Shown piece after piece: positions 44,560 to 57,997 of a stretch of DNA of 64,000 nt (position 1 is its first letter; the number at the start of each line of letters is the position of its first letter). The DNA is from Trichoplusia ni. Lineage: Eukaryota > Arthropoda > Insecta > Lepidoptera > Noctuidae. Location: contig NC_039490.1 of assembly GCF_003590095.1 (NCBI RefSeq), forward strand, positions 8,883,834 to 8,947,833, in the 5' to 3' direction. The notes under the pieces are model-generated. The model was not told where the DNA came from and ran no database searches. It was given only the letters and a program-made list of their open reading frames with translations. The position numbers and the translations under genes are program-made.

Positions 44560-47500
44560 TCAATTCTTTTCGAACGGATAGTATGGATTGTCCAACCATT
44601 TCTCCTGTTTGATGGTCCTGTAGTTTCTTATCAAAAGTCTGGAGTTTTCTCAGCTCTTCAAGCTCCAAGGCAAAGTCGAAAATGTCTATATTTTGCTCAA
44701 TACGGATTTTGTCAAAGATTTTGGGATTGGAATCACTCCTAGCTCCACCTAGGAACAGAATAAGGTATTAGGCATGGTTTTAGTTTTGCTATTCAAACAC
44801 AGATGGCGTTGTTAATATATGGTCTACAAGTTTAGTTTATTTGGAACATTTCGGACTTACAACGTTTTAATTCTTCGTTCTATGGTTTTATGACTTTAGA
44901 ACAAGCCACAAACGGGACTAAGGCTCGTTTATCAAATGAATCTAAACAAAAAATAAGTTATTTTGACACAAAAAAAAATGACTTTAGCAGTTTATTAGAT
45001 ATGACTTTATTATCCCCAGTATACTTAAATTGTCCTGCCGTACCCGTGCAGTAAACTCAAATTCTATTCTTACCCGTATTTTACTAATAAAGAAGACTTT
45101 GGCTTAATTAACTTCCTAGTCCGAAAGTTGTTGTTTATGTTTAAAATATCACCTATTTTGTTTAGGTGTGGAATCATCATGGACAGCCACTCCCTCGGGG
45201 GAGGAAATGTGTAGTGTCATACTCTTACTGACTAAACCTGAACCGCCGTGCTACGTCCCCGTATTTAGTACGTACGCGGCAATGCATAGCAGTTCAACAC
45301 GCACCTCTAAAATATCACTGACCATCATCATAACGTACCAAATATCTCAAAGCAATTTGAGGCACAGTCTTCCTGTACTTAGCAGCGATCTCCACAAGGG
45401 CTGGGTCGTCAATCCTCGGTGGAGGAGCGTCGGGCTTCGCCTTGTTGTAGAACAGGGAGCCAAAGGGCGTGTAGCCCATTATCACAATGTCCTTATCAGC
45501 GCAGTACTGCAGGAGGGCTGGTTGCTGAAGGTTCAGGTTGATCTGGGAAGTGTTAGGTTTTGTAAAATAACTTCGGAGACCTTACTTTGGAGAATTTGTG
45601 CCCTGACTACCTAAGCTTAATGCTTAGAAGTACCTATTAGAGGTTCTTAATTTGATGGTCGATCTCATAGTAGGTACATATATGATACAGAAAGCCTTTT
45701 TAATGAGTTGTTGTAGATTGGCTTTAGGTCATTATTGCATTGCACATGGAGCGACTATCTAATAGACGTTCACAATTCATTTTCAGTGTTTAACACAAAG
45801 ATTCTCACGTAAAACTACTTTGAAAACTAAGAAATTAAACACAAACATTAGGTAGAAAAAAATTGAAAGCTTATCAAGGAACGATCTTGACTTCTTTAAG
45901 ATTCTGGGCTTGCCCAGGTGGACAGCGGATTTTGGGATACAGTAGCCTCAATATTAAGAGCAGAACTTTTTAATTTCTGGTCAAACTCACTCAGATACCG
46001 AGGTCTCTGACCTAGAAATCAAACTTATCCATCAGACGTCTGACACGTCGTATAACATACCTCAACTTGCAACACAGCGGGAGTCTCCAACCCATTCTCA
46101 ATGAGTCTGTCGATCTGTTGCTGGTTGAAGTTGGAGACTCCGATGGACCTGGCCAGCCGAGGCTCTTCGCTCGATCATACCGCGCCAGGTCTCCAGGTAG
46201 TCTGTCGTGTCGTATGTGCGTTACCCTGGAAATATGGTTTTGAGGTTAAATTGTTTTGTCTTTTTCGCGAAGGAATGGAATTTCTTTGTATCATTTTTTT
46301 TCTAGTTATACTGTAAATTAGGTTATATTGTGTCGCAATAAAACAGAAGTATAAAGTAAAATGAATGTTTACACTACATATGTATAAAAAAAGGTTTTTA
46401 TAGGCAATCCTCTTAAAAACTAATTGCATTCGAAAACAAAAAAAGAAATGGTTATTTTTGCTAACCACAGTTTATAAAGAGCTAAATTAAGCTTTTCCAC
46501 TCTCTATGAGAAAGTATAGGAGTGTGTAGGTACTCTATGTACCTACGTATGTAATATTGTAGTACTCACAAACTGCCCGACAGGCCAGTGTATAAGATAC
46601 AGGTCGACGTACTCTAACCCGAGGCTGGCGAGCGAGCGCCGCAGCGCCGGCACCACCGTCTCCTTAGCGTGAGCGTCGTTCCATAGCTGATAAACAAAAA
46701 CCATTTCATTATTACCCTGTTCCATTCAAGATTAACGTTTTTAACAAGACCTTTAGTAATATCTGGATCCCCTGAAAAAAGTTTCAATTGAAAGAAAAGA
46801 AGATATATTAAATAATAGATTTAAAAAAAAGATTTAATACATCTGAAATCCCACAATTTTAAATGTCACTCCATTCAAATTTTATCAAAATCGGTCCAGG
46901 CATTTTTATAGTAGTAAATTGCATTGTAATCGGATTAGAAGCTACCCTGCTAGTGTGAATTTAACAAACAAACAAAACGTGGCAAAAATATATCGTTGAA
47001 TAATATAATTCAACACACCGCATATAGTCTAAAACCAAGCAAAGCTTGTATTAAGAGTACAGCCAACTAGGATGGATTAAACTCAGATGAATATCAAATG
47101 ATCATGATACAATTGGTCTGGGGTGGGAATCGAACTACTAGAACAAAAATAGTTAATAGTTTTTACCATAATTACTTACAAAGTTGTACCAATGATTTAA
47201 ATGAGTAATGTATTTCGAAGGATTAAATGTCTCTACTGATGACTTGGCAAGCTCTGCAAACCTCTGGTTGGACCTTATCTTTCGTAGCACAGACCCTTAT
47301 CTTTCGTTACATGTTTTAACATTCGTGGCAATCGAATTAAAAAGCAATCGTAAGACAAATTTTTACATTTCGTAGCACGTCTTATTTTTCCTAGCACAAA
47401 AATATATTTCATAGCAAGCCTTATCTTTCGTAGCTGGCCTTATCCATCGAAGGAGAAAAAAAACAAAGAATCAATTCGAGTCAAAGACATTATATACTCT

Positions 47501-49408
47501 ATTAGCGTTGATACATAGATAATAATATTAAATCCAGCTTACGACAATTTCATGACTGGCTACGAAAGTTGAGTCCAGTTTACTACTAATTTTAAGGTTG
47601 ATTTTAGGTTGTTTAAGTGTTACTTACAAGGAAATAAGGATGGACGTTTACTAGACTACTGTGGTACGTATGAAATCAAACAATTTACTGTAACCCTGAT
47701 GATGATTATAACAGCTACTTGGTAACTCACTTTTTGACGATACGTGGGCGAAGCGCAACACGGTTGGGCCTAGTTAATAAAAAATCAATTCGAAAACCTA
47801 AATTAAATTAATATACTATATAATTCTGATAAGGCAGGGAAAGATCACTTAACTCATCATCATCGTAGCCTTTTTCCAACTATGTTGGGGTCGGCTTCCA
47901 GTCTAACCGGATTCAGCTAAGTACCAGTGTTTTACTAGGAGCGACTAGAACATGTCGATCTATCCGGGAAGAGGTCTTGCAGTGGGATATGAGGAGGATG
48001 CTACTCACTATTATCTCCGAAACCATTAAAACCTCACTTCGTGGTTATAAACAGATCTTCCTCTTGATTCCCTCTGCTATCTTCCTGTTGACAGCTCTGC
48101 CGACCTGGTCCTCTATCCGGTACGCGTATGCTGTGTCGATGTGTCGGTAGCCGGCGTCGATGGCCCACGACACGGCGTGCTCCACTTCGTTCTGTCCCGG
48201 CTCCACGCGGCCATGTTGGAAGAAATGAGGGTTATTTTGGAGGGAATTTTTGAAGTTGATGGCTCCATCAGAACAATGATATGGTCATGTCAAGGTTGGA
48301 GACAAACATTGTTTTTAATTTGAGAGTACCTAGGGTTAAGAAAAGAAGGAAAGTAGCTATATTCTAAAAATACGGCAATTCTTCAAATCCTAAGATGGTA
48401 GAGCGAAACATCGTTAAAGCAACTTGTGAGAAAATGGACGCAAAGGACAATCGATTATTTTACAAAAAAAGAAACAGTTTTTTTTTAATTTAATACATTC
48501 ATAAACCACTTTCAAATATTCAGAAAACATTTCTCTATCATACTGTGTTTATATCTGTATTATATATTTATTTATACCTGGGTATTATTTCCTAGCCATG
48601 TCCCCAGAGCTAGCGCGGGGATCTGCCGACCATCGTTCATTTCTTTCATCGGTGGCTTCACTATACGCATTGATGATGTCAGCTGAAAACAAAAAATAAA
48701 CAACAATATTTATAGATCCTTCATAAAATAACAATAATCTTAAGCCTGATAAAGTTGAATTAAAACAGAATTGAGATAGAGATGTACAAAAAGGAATTTA
48801 TTTAATTAAAATTTATTTAAATTAACTTCTAATTTAAATAAATCAGTCGTTTATTTAATTTTTACATGATTTTATAAAAAGGACACGACAATAGAGTCTA
48901 GGTCACAGTAAGTTCCTTGTACTGCATCTTAACAAGCTAACCGGTTTTCTTGAATCCCAACAAAATATTATTATTTACGAACAACAACATGTAAATTCAA
49001 ACAAAAAAAAAGATTTGATCAAACGAACATACATTTAAAGACAAAAATCTTTATTTTAAAAAACAAATAAAGCATCTTTTATGATAAAAAAAAATGGTAA
49101 CTCTTCGAAAAAGGGTCGCTCAAGTTTACTAAAGAAATACAGGATCAAATTATCAGCATTCTAAACGCATATTTGACTAGGTACATATTACATTGAATAT
49201 ACGAAAACATGTATACGCTACTAAAATCACCTATAAAAGACAGTTCATGGCCACTACAACTTCAATACAAACTTGAAATAGGCTCACGACAACAAAACCA
49301 GCTTAAACACACGCACACATACACAGAATATCAAAAACTATACGAATTTAACAAAAAACTCACCGTAGAACACCATAATATACCTAAAATCAAATAAAAT
49401 CTTTCCAT
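44560..49408 (-). pseudogene. Assembly copy of AKR-1, broken by indels
   Basis: It corresponds to 29698-34568: the stop codon is at 44560-44562 and the start codon at 49406-49408. Compared with the intact copy, the last exon has one inserted T and one lost G. The GGTAACGGC exon lost bases in CAGCCCGAGG, CGCTTCGATC and GCCGTTACC. The YRHIDTAY exon lost a T in AGATCTTTCC, and its donor AAGGTGAGG became AAGTGAGG. The changes are single-base, often in short runs. This is best read as sequencing or polishing error at a contig end, not as a real pseudogene. Confidence 0.85.
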
Positions 49409-52400
49409 ATTTGAATATTTTTAGATAACTGCGATTATTAATACACGTTTATCGAAAAGCTTTGACCCAGACGCGCTGCGCGTGCGCCGCCGAGCGATAC
49501 ACTGCGCTAAGAGAGGGGATATATCCCCCGTAATCAGCTGTTTATAATTCCAGTCTATACTAGATTTTATAGCTTATGTAAATATTGTACGTGTGTTAAA
49601 TAATGTATTTTGTGGCTGTGTTTACAAACTATAAATTACAGATCTGTACTTATAGTTTAGAATACCAGCCTATAATGTAATATGGCTGGGCATTTACCTC
49701 TTCTCACACAGAGAAGATTTGAGCATTGATTACAACGCTAGATCACAAAGGAATTTAATCCTTGTGTCGCGGGGGGTTTCACAAACATACAAATCACATG
49801 CACAAAAAACACGCAGACTCAGAACAAGCATATATTATGTGGATCACACATTTAATTTTGTCAGTGGGGTCTTAGAAATATTAAGAAACTAAAACTTTGA
49901 AAAGTTCTCTGCCTCGTGCATAAAAATCCGAACATAGAATAGCAAGTTCAATTGCCGGGCGTAATCATATCACAGTTTCTGTCAAGTTTGACACCAACCC
50001 CCCTAGCACTAGACCAATGACGATTGACGGATACCCGAGTGGTATAGGTCACCACTTCAAAGATGTAGACGATGTGTTGCAGGATTCGATCTCCGCGTAG
50101 AAAGAGTGGTCTGGGAACCGAGTCTGGGTGTCTTTGTTCATATAACTTGTATGTTTGTGAATATGTAATAAAATCATCTGTCATTCTTATATTATATTCG
50201 AGTGTTTGTAATTGATGACAACAACAATTGTGGAAATGTCTTTTGCTAGAGGGAGAGAGTGAAATGCCGTTTTTAAACTCTAACAGAAGCGTTTTTTGGA
50301 GATCGAAGGTGCTTATGAACTTTGTTATTTCGTTTCCTTTTGGCCAGATCGGATGGAGGAGAAGAGGACAACCCCTTTATACCCTTTTAAATTTTAAAAT
50401 TACTTCTTCTGCTTTGGGTTGGACAACCAGGTCGTACATCAACCATACAACAAGAAAAAAGCTTACCAATTCGCCGACAAAACTTCATAAACGATAATTA
50501 TAATTATTACATAAATTGGATCAACGTTATTACCAAACATGTTTAGATAATAATAGGTTCCAATAATTATATTTTGAGTAGGGATTGCGAAACAGATGCA
50601 ATACACAATAGATTTGTTTAATGTTTGTAAACTATTCGACGATACTAACTTTACGTCTTAACTGATGTAATTGTTGTAATTGTCTAATCCACTATGGAGA
50701 GTTTATACAATACAATCATTCCTAGGCAGTTTATTAATTACTATGAATTATATATTGTGTTGATGTGTGTCTAACTAAAGCAAGTAGTCTAGTCACTCTT
50801 AGTGTCTAAGGTAAGTAAATGTGTTGTTAAAGGACTTATTAATCATTATTAAATGATGTATTGGTTTTCTCACGCGTATTTATCGGGGGTGACCAGTTCG
50901 ACTTGCGACCTCCGCCGCGTCAGAACATGATTAAGGACTCCGGTTGGGTCCGAAACTAGTCAGGCACCCCCCATAAATACGTGAGTAGTGTCGTGAAAAG
51001 ATTTGAGGGAGGTTTTTGCCCAACAGAGGGCTACATAAATAATAGTATTTGGATATATTTATAGGGTTTTATATTCAAAGGGTAAAAAGGGAATCTTATT
51101 GCAAAGAGTCTGTTGTCTGTGGGGCCGTATAAGTCATCGGTAAGGCTGTACCTCACTGACGTATAGATAGTTGGTATTTGTTTTATTTTAGCAAGACTCG
51201 CACTCCCATTTTGTTAAAATCAGCCATTATTTGAATGCCTAAAAGGTTATTCTAAAGTCTTTACAAAATCGCTAGTGGAAACTCAGGTAAAACACTTAGG
51301 AGAAGCGGTAGTTAACAGTGAAGGGTGGGCGATAATTTAGATTTTTAGTTCTGCAAACAGTACATAGATACTTCGCTATATCGTAGCTCTACACAGCTAT
51401 ATTCACATCGTCACAAAACGTCCATCTAGCCAAATGATAGGCAAACAATAACTTGATTAAGAACCGCTCAGAAACTGATAAATGCTATACCTAACTATTA
51501 AAAACATCAGCCGAGTTCGAATCAATTATTATAAAAAAAACCTATAAAGTGATTGTCGGACTCGCGAATGTCAGGGGTCCATAGGTTAAAGAAAAAATAT
51601 GTTCAGCATTCAAGTCTTTAAACGGTTGCTTCATCTCCATTTGGAATTTATGGAGGAGAAACAATGTTTGCAATATATCAGCTATCTATCTATCGCGGGT
51701 CATAAGACACAGACGGACAGAAGGACAAATTGTAGTTTTAGTAATAGGGTTCTTTAACATTTTAGCACGGATCCCTAAAAACCATCTCTATGTATAAATA
51801 AGTTTATTGACTTCAGATGCTTAATTTTATATAAGTATAAGGCGGTTCGATCGAGTTTTAAAAGTATTACGTCTCTTTAGTAATGGCACAAAAAGGTCCA
51901 AATTAAATTAAGTATAACCTAGTATAAGATATATAAGATCTATTGATTAACATACTGAAAAAAAGCAATAAAACTAGACTTCTAATATGTTCAGTAAACT
52001 CTTAATGATTATTTTTGTATTGTAAGTAAAATGCTCTTTGCAATATAATAATTTTCGTTAAACTATAAAATATTTGAACGCTGGAAACAGCAGAATATTC
52101 TAGATTCTTCCGATTGTAACAATATTCTCACAAATATTTACATAGATATTCTATTAAATTCTAGCCAAGAGCTTACGGTTCGGACTCGCGTCACTTTTTT
52201 TTTGTTAAGGCGGGGAATCCTCATGGACACCCACTCCCTCGGGGGAGGAAATGGGTAGTGTCAGACTCTTACTGACTAAACCTGAGCCGCCGTGCTACGT
52301 CATCCGCGTTGTTGTGTCGGTGTATGGCAATGCGTTGCAATCCTTCATACAGGACTCGAGGCCCTTGAATATCCTTTGAGTACTTCTTGGCACACAGACT

Positions 52401-55400
52401 TTAGGACTGACAGAAAAGCCAATAGGTCGTTCTGAGAAACGAGAAAAAACCAGATCCAAGTTCGGTAACAAACTGTTTAGAGTAAAGAGGAAAAAGATGC
52501 AATTTTTGCCGGTCGAATTTAAAATACTGGTTTAGAATAAGCTTTTGTGTAACTTGTCGAAGATTATGTAGCAAAAAAGAGATTCTCCTTTCATTTCTAC
52601 AATTTACTAAAGTTAAGAATCAAATTTAGATAGACAAAGACTTGTAAAGTATTTCAGATTGATTTAAAACCAGAAAGCGTGATCCTGAATCGCGACCAGA
52701 AGGTCGAAGGGTAAAAGAAAGAACATGGGTGGGTTTTAGTCAGTAAAACTCGGACAATCCTTTCCGCTCAACCCATAAGTAGTCATCTCATCGTCGTCTC
52801 ATCTTTAAAAAGAAGAGTCTATAAAGTAATATAATATGGTGTGTATGGCGTGACGTAGTAGTACACCATACAAACAGCTTTGAAGGTAACCCTACGCATT
52901 TTGAACTGACTTTTAAAAACGAGGAGGTTCTTAATTCGCTTGGATTTTATTTATGGTTGGTACCTCAAAACTACGGATTGAATGAACCGATTTTGTTAAC
53001 TCTTTATTCTTGCATTTGAAATAGCTGTCATTTGTTCCCATCCCAAGTTTGATTCAGTAGTTTATATTTGAAGTCATTTGTATGTTCTTGTTATAATTAC
53101 AGTACAGTTTTTATAACATGCTCATAAGCAAATTTACCTCAAACACCTCTAAAAACTAAAGCGCCTTTGGGTAAAACTTTAGTAAAATACTCGTAGGTAG
53201 AAAACCTCAACATTCTGTCGCTTCTGCAATATTTTATAATACATGGCATCAATTCAATGAAATATCTTGGTTGTTTTATAGTGATTTGAGAATAAACATT
53301 TAGTTTGTATCTGTCTGCGCACGCGCATACACGTGATAATGTTTGTGTTAATGCTGTTGACCGTGGTGGGGGGTGCCATCGCTGTAAGATCCTTATTATT
53401 TTTTTGTTTTAATTAATTGTCTTGTGTAACACTAAACACTGTATTTGTTTCAAAAAACGACTCCTGCCTTAAGGGATTTAATCCTTCTGTCGCGGGGTTT
53501 TACAAACATACAAATCACATGCACACAGACACCCAGACGCTTGTCCTACGCGGGGATTTTGCCCGCGACACGTCGCACACAGTGGCTTTGGCGTGGTGAC
53601 CTCAACCACTCGGCTATCCTATGCCTCATCATTAATTTAAATGTCAGACCAGAGACCTTTGCCCTTCTCTGACAGGAAGCTTTCTCACTGCTAGGCTAAT
53701 CACTCCCCTTTCTATGAGTCGCATTATAGGTTCAATTTTGTGTTTCTCTATGTGATACCTATCGTAGTTCCCAAACGGACTGACCGATTTTGATTCGGTT
53801 TGATTTTGTTAGAAAGATAGTGTGTGTGTGGTTTAAATAATACCCTTTATTTAATGGATGTAGGTGTAACTAAGTCATTTTTAATTTATTTTCTGAATTA
53901 ATTTGTTTTATTATTTGGGAAAAATTTTTGATTATTGTTGACATATACATATTTAAAACAAAAATTGAAGTTAAGCAGCGGTCGGTACAAGATGGGTGAC
54001 CATGATTTTAAATAATTAGTCTTTAGTTTACTTGACCGGTTTTATTACAATTAAATATGAAAAATAATAACTTAACCACTTTAATAGCTTTTCAATCAAC
54101 AATCCAATTAAGTTCCCCTTATTAAAGTAATTATCCTTTCGCTTTATCTAATGCAACCTTAGCGCAATCTTCCGTGCAGTGAGCAAAGGACAATAGTTTA
54201 ATTAACATATTTATAATAACACATAGCCTCTGTTTATTTGTCCTATTGTTAGTTTTATATTAAAGATGCGATCACTTAATTATTTCAATTCTTGTGTCGT
54301 CATTCAAATCACATTCACGAGGATAGATGTATGAAATAGTTTTAGTACTTTTTAAAAGGTAAAAGTTTGTCGGTATGTGTTTTTGTCAGTTCTTTATGTT
54401 GTGTACCTACTAAGGCATAGAAAAAAACATCAAATTAAATATTGTTTCAAGAACATTCAAGTAACAAGCACGAGACACCCAGGAATAAGTATTCCTGTTC
54501 ACACAAATGCTTGTCCTACCCGGGGACCGAACCCTCGACACGTTGCGCTTCCCTATGCCACTCGGCTATCGGTACAGACACGCTATCTGTGATGACAGAT
54601 GACAGTTAATTTATATTTTTTACGTATAACACCGCGGTGCATAGCTAGTACTTATTATAAAATAACGATTATTTTATTTTAAAACTAGCTGTTGCCCGCG
54701 GGGCCGCCAGCTTCAAATCGAAAATGATCCCTTGGGAACATAAAATCTGGAATTAATTAGTCTATGCGTTAATCCTGGTTATAAACTATCTGTGTACCAA
54801 GTTCATCTAAATCCGTTCAGTAGTTTTTACATGAAAGAGGAACAAAACAGCCATTCATCCAGGTACATACAAAGTTTGGCATATTAGTAATATACCAATT
54901 GCCTATTGAAAACCTCGTCCTGTGTTGAAATCGGTTTTAAAATATAACGTAATATATTATTATCTAGCAGGTACCCAACGGGTTTAAGATGTATGTAAAA
55001 AAGTCTGTGTGTTGAATTAAATCCTCTTTTTTATATTTCTATTGTTTACTTGTGTCTAGACGTCTCAAGCATCCAGATAGGTATAGTGTGCCTAAGTATA
55101 ATTAAGTTTTTAAGATGGATGCGAACATTAGGGTTAAAATGAAACCAGTTTATAAATTATTTGTTTTTATTTTTGCTATTTTGTTTTTTTTTTCAAGTTC
55201 TTTTATAGCGTTCTGTGCCCAAAGATGTACAACGTACGCTATTACCTACTACGGTTCCGTTGTCCGTCAGTTGGGCCATTCGACCATCTGTTTGGACGTC
55301 TGTCGTTTATCACCATTCTGTATCTCCTGTATTGTGATATAATATAAATAATATAAATCTTGGGACAACTCACACACGGTTATCTGATCCCAAGCTAAGC

Positions 55401-57408
55401 AGAGCTTGTGTTATGGTAACCAGACAACTGATAAACTTACTTATATATTTCTAAATACATACATAATATAGACAAATTACACCCAGACACAGAACAAATG
55501 ATCGTGCTCATCACACAAACATTTGTTCTGGGTGGGAATCGAACCCACGACCTCTGATATAGCAGTCAGGGTCACTAGCCACTAGACCAACAGGCCAGTC
55601 ATTTGTGATGAAGTATTTATGTTGCTGCAATATCGACAAATACTAAAAATAAATATCCAGGTTAAGCAAAGTATGTTACAGTCATTATTTTTTTGAATGA
55701 TAAATAAATGTTTGGTCTAATCCTTAAAATTTATCTGACATCCTACCGATGTGTTGTTATGTCAGCCTATTTATACGGAATGTCGCGAGTCTGACTCGCA
55801 CTTGCCCCGTTTTTTCTATACCATAAGTTTCATTACCCGGGTTCAAAGTTTGATTCTCTCGCACCAATATTAAGCTCGATGTGAAAAAAAAATGTTTTTT
55901 TCTGGAAATGCTACCAATTATTATATTTTCAAATAGCCCATGAAAAGAGATGGCCGATCTACGGGATGTACAACGGCAGTAGTACAAATATAATTTAGAC
56001 AGTTATTAACATAGAGTAGTCAGTTGTAATCTTGTCTATATTAACACCTAAGTAAGTGCGATAACCTTTTAACATTCAATATAATTACAAATACGATACA
56101 CCTTCTGTTTATCGTAACAAAGTATATTATGACTTCCAAATTCGTTTGTAAACATGGTTTGTATAATATATTTAGGTATCTACTGATGTGAGTTAAACAC
56201 GTAGTTTTGCAAAACATGAACGAGCCAATATCAGTCTACAAATTGCGCACAAAAGTCATCTAGTTTTAAACGGAGTAAAGCTTGTAATTTGATCTAGACA
56301 CAAAACAAATGATCACTCTAATTACAGTACCATCCGTCCTGGGTGGGAATCGAACTCACGACCTCTTGTATGGCACGGCCAAACCACTCCCCGCGCTCGG
56401 TATATGAAGGATTGCAACGCTTTGCCAGACACCGACACAAAAACGCGGATGACGCAGCACGGCGGTTCAGGTTTAGTTAGTAAGAGTCTGACACTTCCGT
56501 GCCCGAGGGAGGGAGAAAAAAATAACAAATCACTAGACCAACACGCCAGTCAAGACTTAGAACCTAGTACACAAAAAAGGCATTTTCCATGCAATGTAAT
56601 CTTTATATCACCAGCGTCACCCTGTATATACCTACCTACTTTTTAACTTTAATATACTTTTTGCATAAAACCTTTTAAAAATGTGACAGTAGATTTTGAC
56701 AACTTCTTCTAAACATAACATTGCATCTAGCCATCGTAATAGATATAAGTTATTAATTCAATTTAATAGATATATGTTCCTGCTCATAGCAGCTATGCCA
56801 GCTATAGATAAATAAACCAAGACGTTAACATGTACACAAAACAATAAATAGGTATGGTTTTAGAAATTAATCAATAGACAGTTAGTTAATTTCTTAGTTT
56901 TTCTGTCTAAACATCAGCTATATTAGATATTAAAAAGCGATTCAATATATAAATAAGCAGTGATAAATTTTGTAAGTTTGTGCGAAATTATGTTTGTGAA
57001 CACACTGCCATCTATTGGAGAGTAGCAATAATGAACTATATTTTAGTGTTGTAAATAGTTAGTTAGTTTATTTTAGGTCATAAGTTACTATAATAGTTAA
57101 GCTAATTTAAGATTATTATGTTTAACCTACATACATTGCTTCACACCATCCGTCTCTTTATTTTTATTCGATAGTTTTTGCTTACAGCATACAATAATTT
57201 ATTTGCCTAAATGCAAAATAGATTAGGACACTTACTTACATTACATTATACTCACCAATAACAGATTTGAATTAACTCTTTAGGCATACAAGAAAACATC
57301 ACTAGAAATCAAAACAAAAATACCTAAACCGAGAACCAACGAAAATGATAAATACTCTTTAATTATAACCTCAAAAAATCTCACTCAAATTACAAAAACA
57401 CAATTACT

Positions 57409-57633
57409 ATGCCAAACATGTCAAGAAGAACTTTAGAGCAATTTATAAAGGATTTCAATGAGACGGGGAGAGTTTTAAGACCCAACCCCGATTGGGAGGA
57501 GGACTTGAGGCAGACGGTGATCGTTACTCCTGAAATTGAGGAGAGGGTAAGGAGTTACTCTCGGATGAAGAAGAAGAAGGTCGCGCAGGAATGTCACTGT
57601 CAGGTGACTTTTAAGCTTACTTTTAGTTTGTGA
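57409..57633 (+). CDS. Assembly copy of the orphan helix-turn-helix ORF
   Basis: Identical 74-aa reading frame to 42565-42789 (MPNMSRRTLEQFIKDFNETG at the start). If the block is a contig overlap, only one locus exists, and this copy, being continuous with the sequence beyond 57853, is the better anchored one. It lies about 370 bases upstream of AKR-3 on the same strand, but its possible donor does not produce a recognisable AKR N-terminus. Confidence 0.4.
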   Translation: MPNMSRRTLEQFIKDFNETGRVLRPNPDWEEDLRQTVIVTPEIEERVRSYSRMKKKKVAQECHCQVTFKLTFSL

Positions 57634-57997
57634 AGTAGTCGAGTCATTGTTGGAGTAAAATTTAAGGAGGTGTGGAAAAGAAATGCTGATATATGCTGTG
57701 TAGTGCGCTGTCACGTTTCGACAACTGGTTGTAAAACGATGTTATCATGTGTAGTATAATTTTTTGGTTTAGTTTTGCTATCGATCCAGTATTTTCAGAA
57801 GCTGTCGATTGATCTTAGTTCCGAGTTCTGCCACTGCAGGAATTGTCGCTAGTATCGGGTTCTAAGTTACCAAATCGATCTCAATTTGATTGAAACGGAA
57901 CTGTAGTTGGTCGGGCGTATATCTAGACACAGTTCATTTCTAGTTTAGGAAACACAAAATCTGATTTCGATTTTTAAGCTTCTTCTTTTGGCAACAG

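Larger units (their letters stand above)
44010..57852 (+). repeat. Second copy of the 13.8-kb assembly-duplicated block
   Basis: It starts at the right gap edge, matching 29141, and runs collinearly to TGTCGCTAG at 57844-57852, matching the left gap edge at 43009. Unique sequence begins at 57853. It carries second copies of every element in 29141-43009: family C at 44012, family D at 45168, the CTTATC array at 47273, family A tail near 47857, 5S fragment at 53967, the nested SINE near 55330-55600, and the HTH ORF at 57409. Its early part has many single-base deletions. Confidence 0.95.

Noticed and set aside
45168..45614. 148-aa plus-strand ORF
   Set aside because: Family D repeat fused to the antisense of AKR exon 6 in the assembly copy; shorter in the first copy because of an indel.
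29141..57852. True tandem duplication of the AKR locus
   Set aside because: Boundaries coincide with the two gap edges, differences look mainly like indel error, and every repeat insertion is shared.
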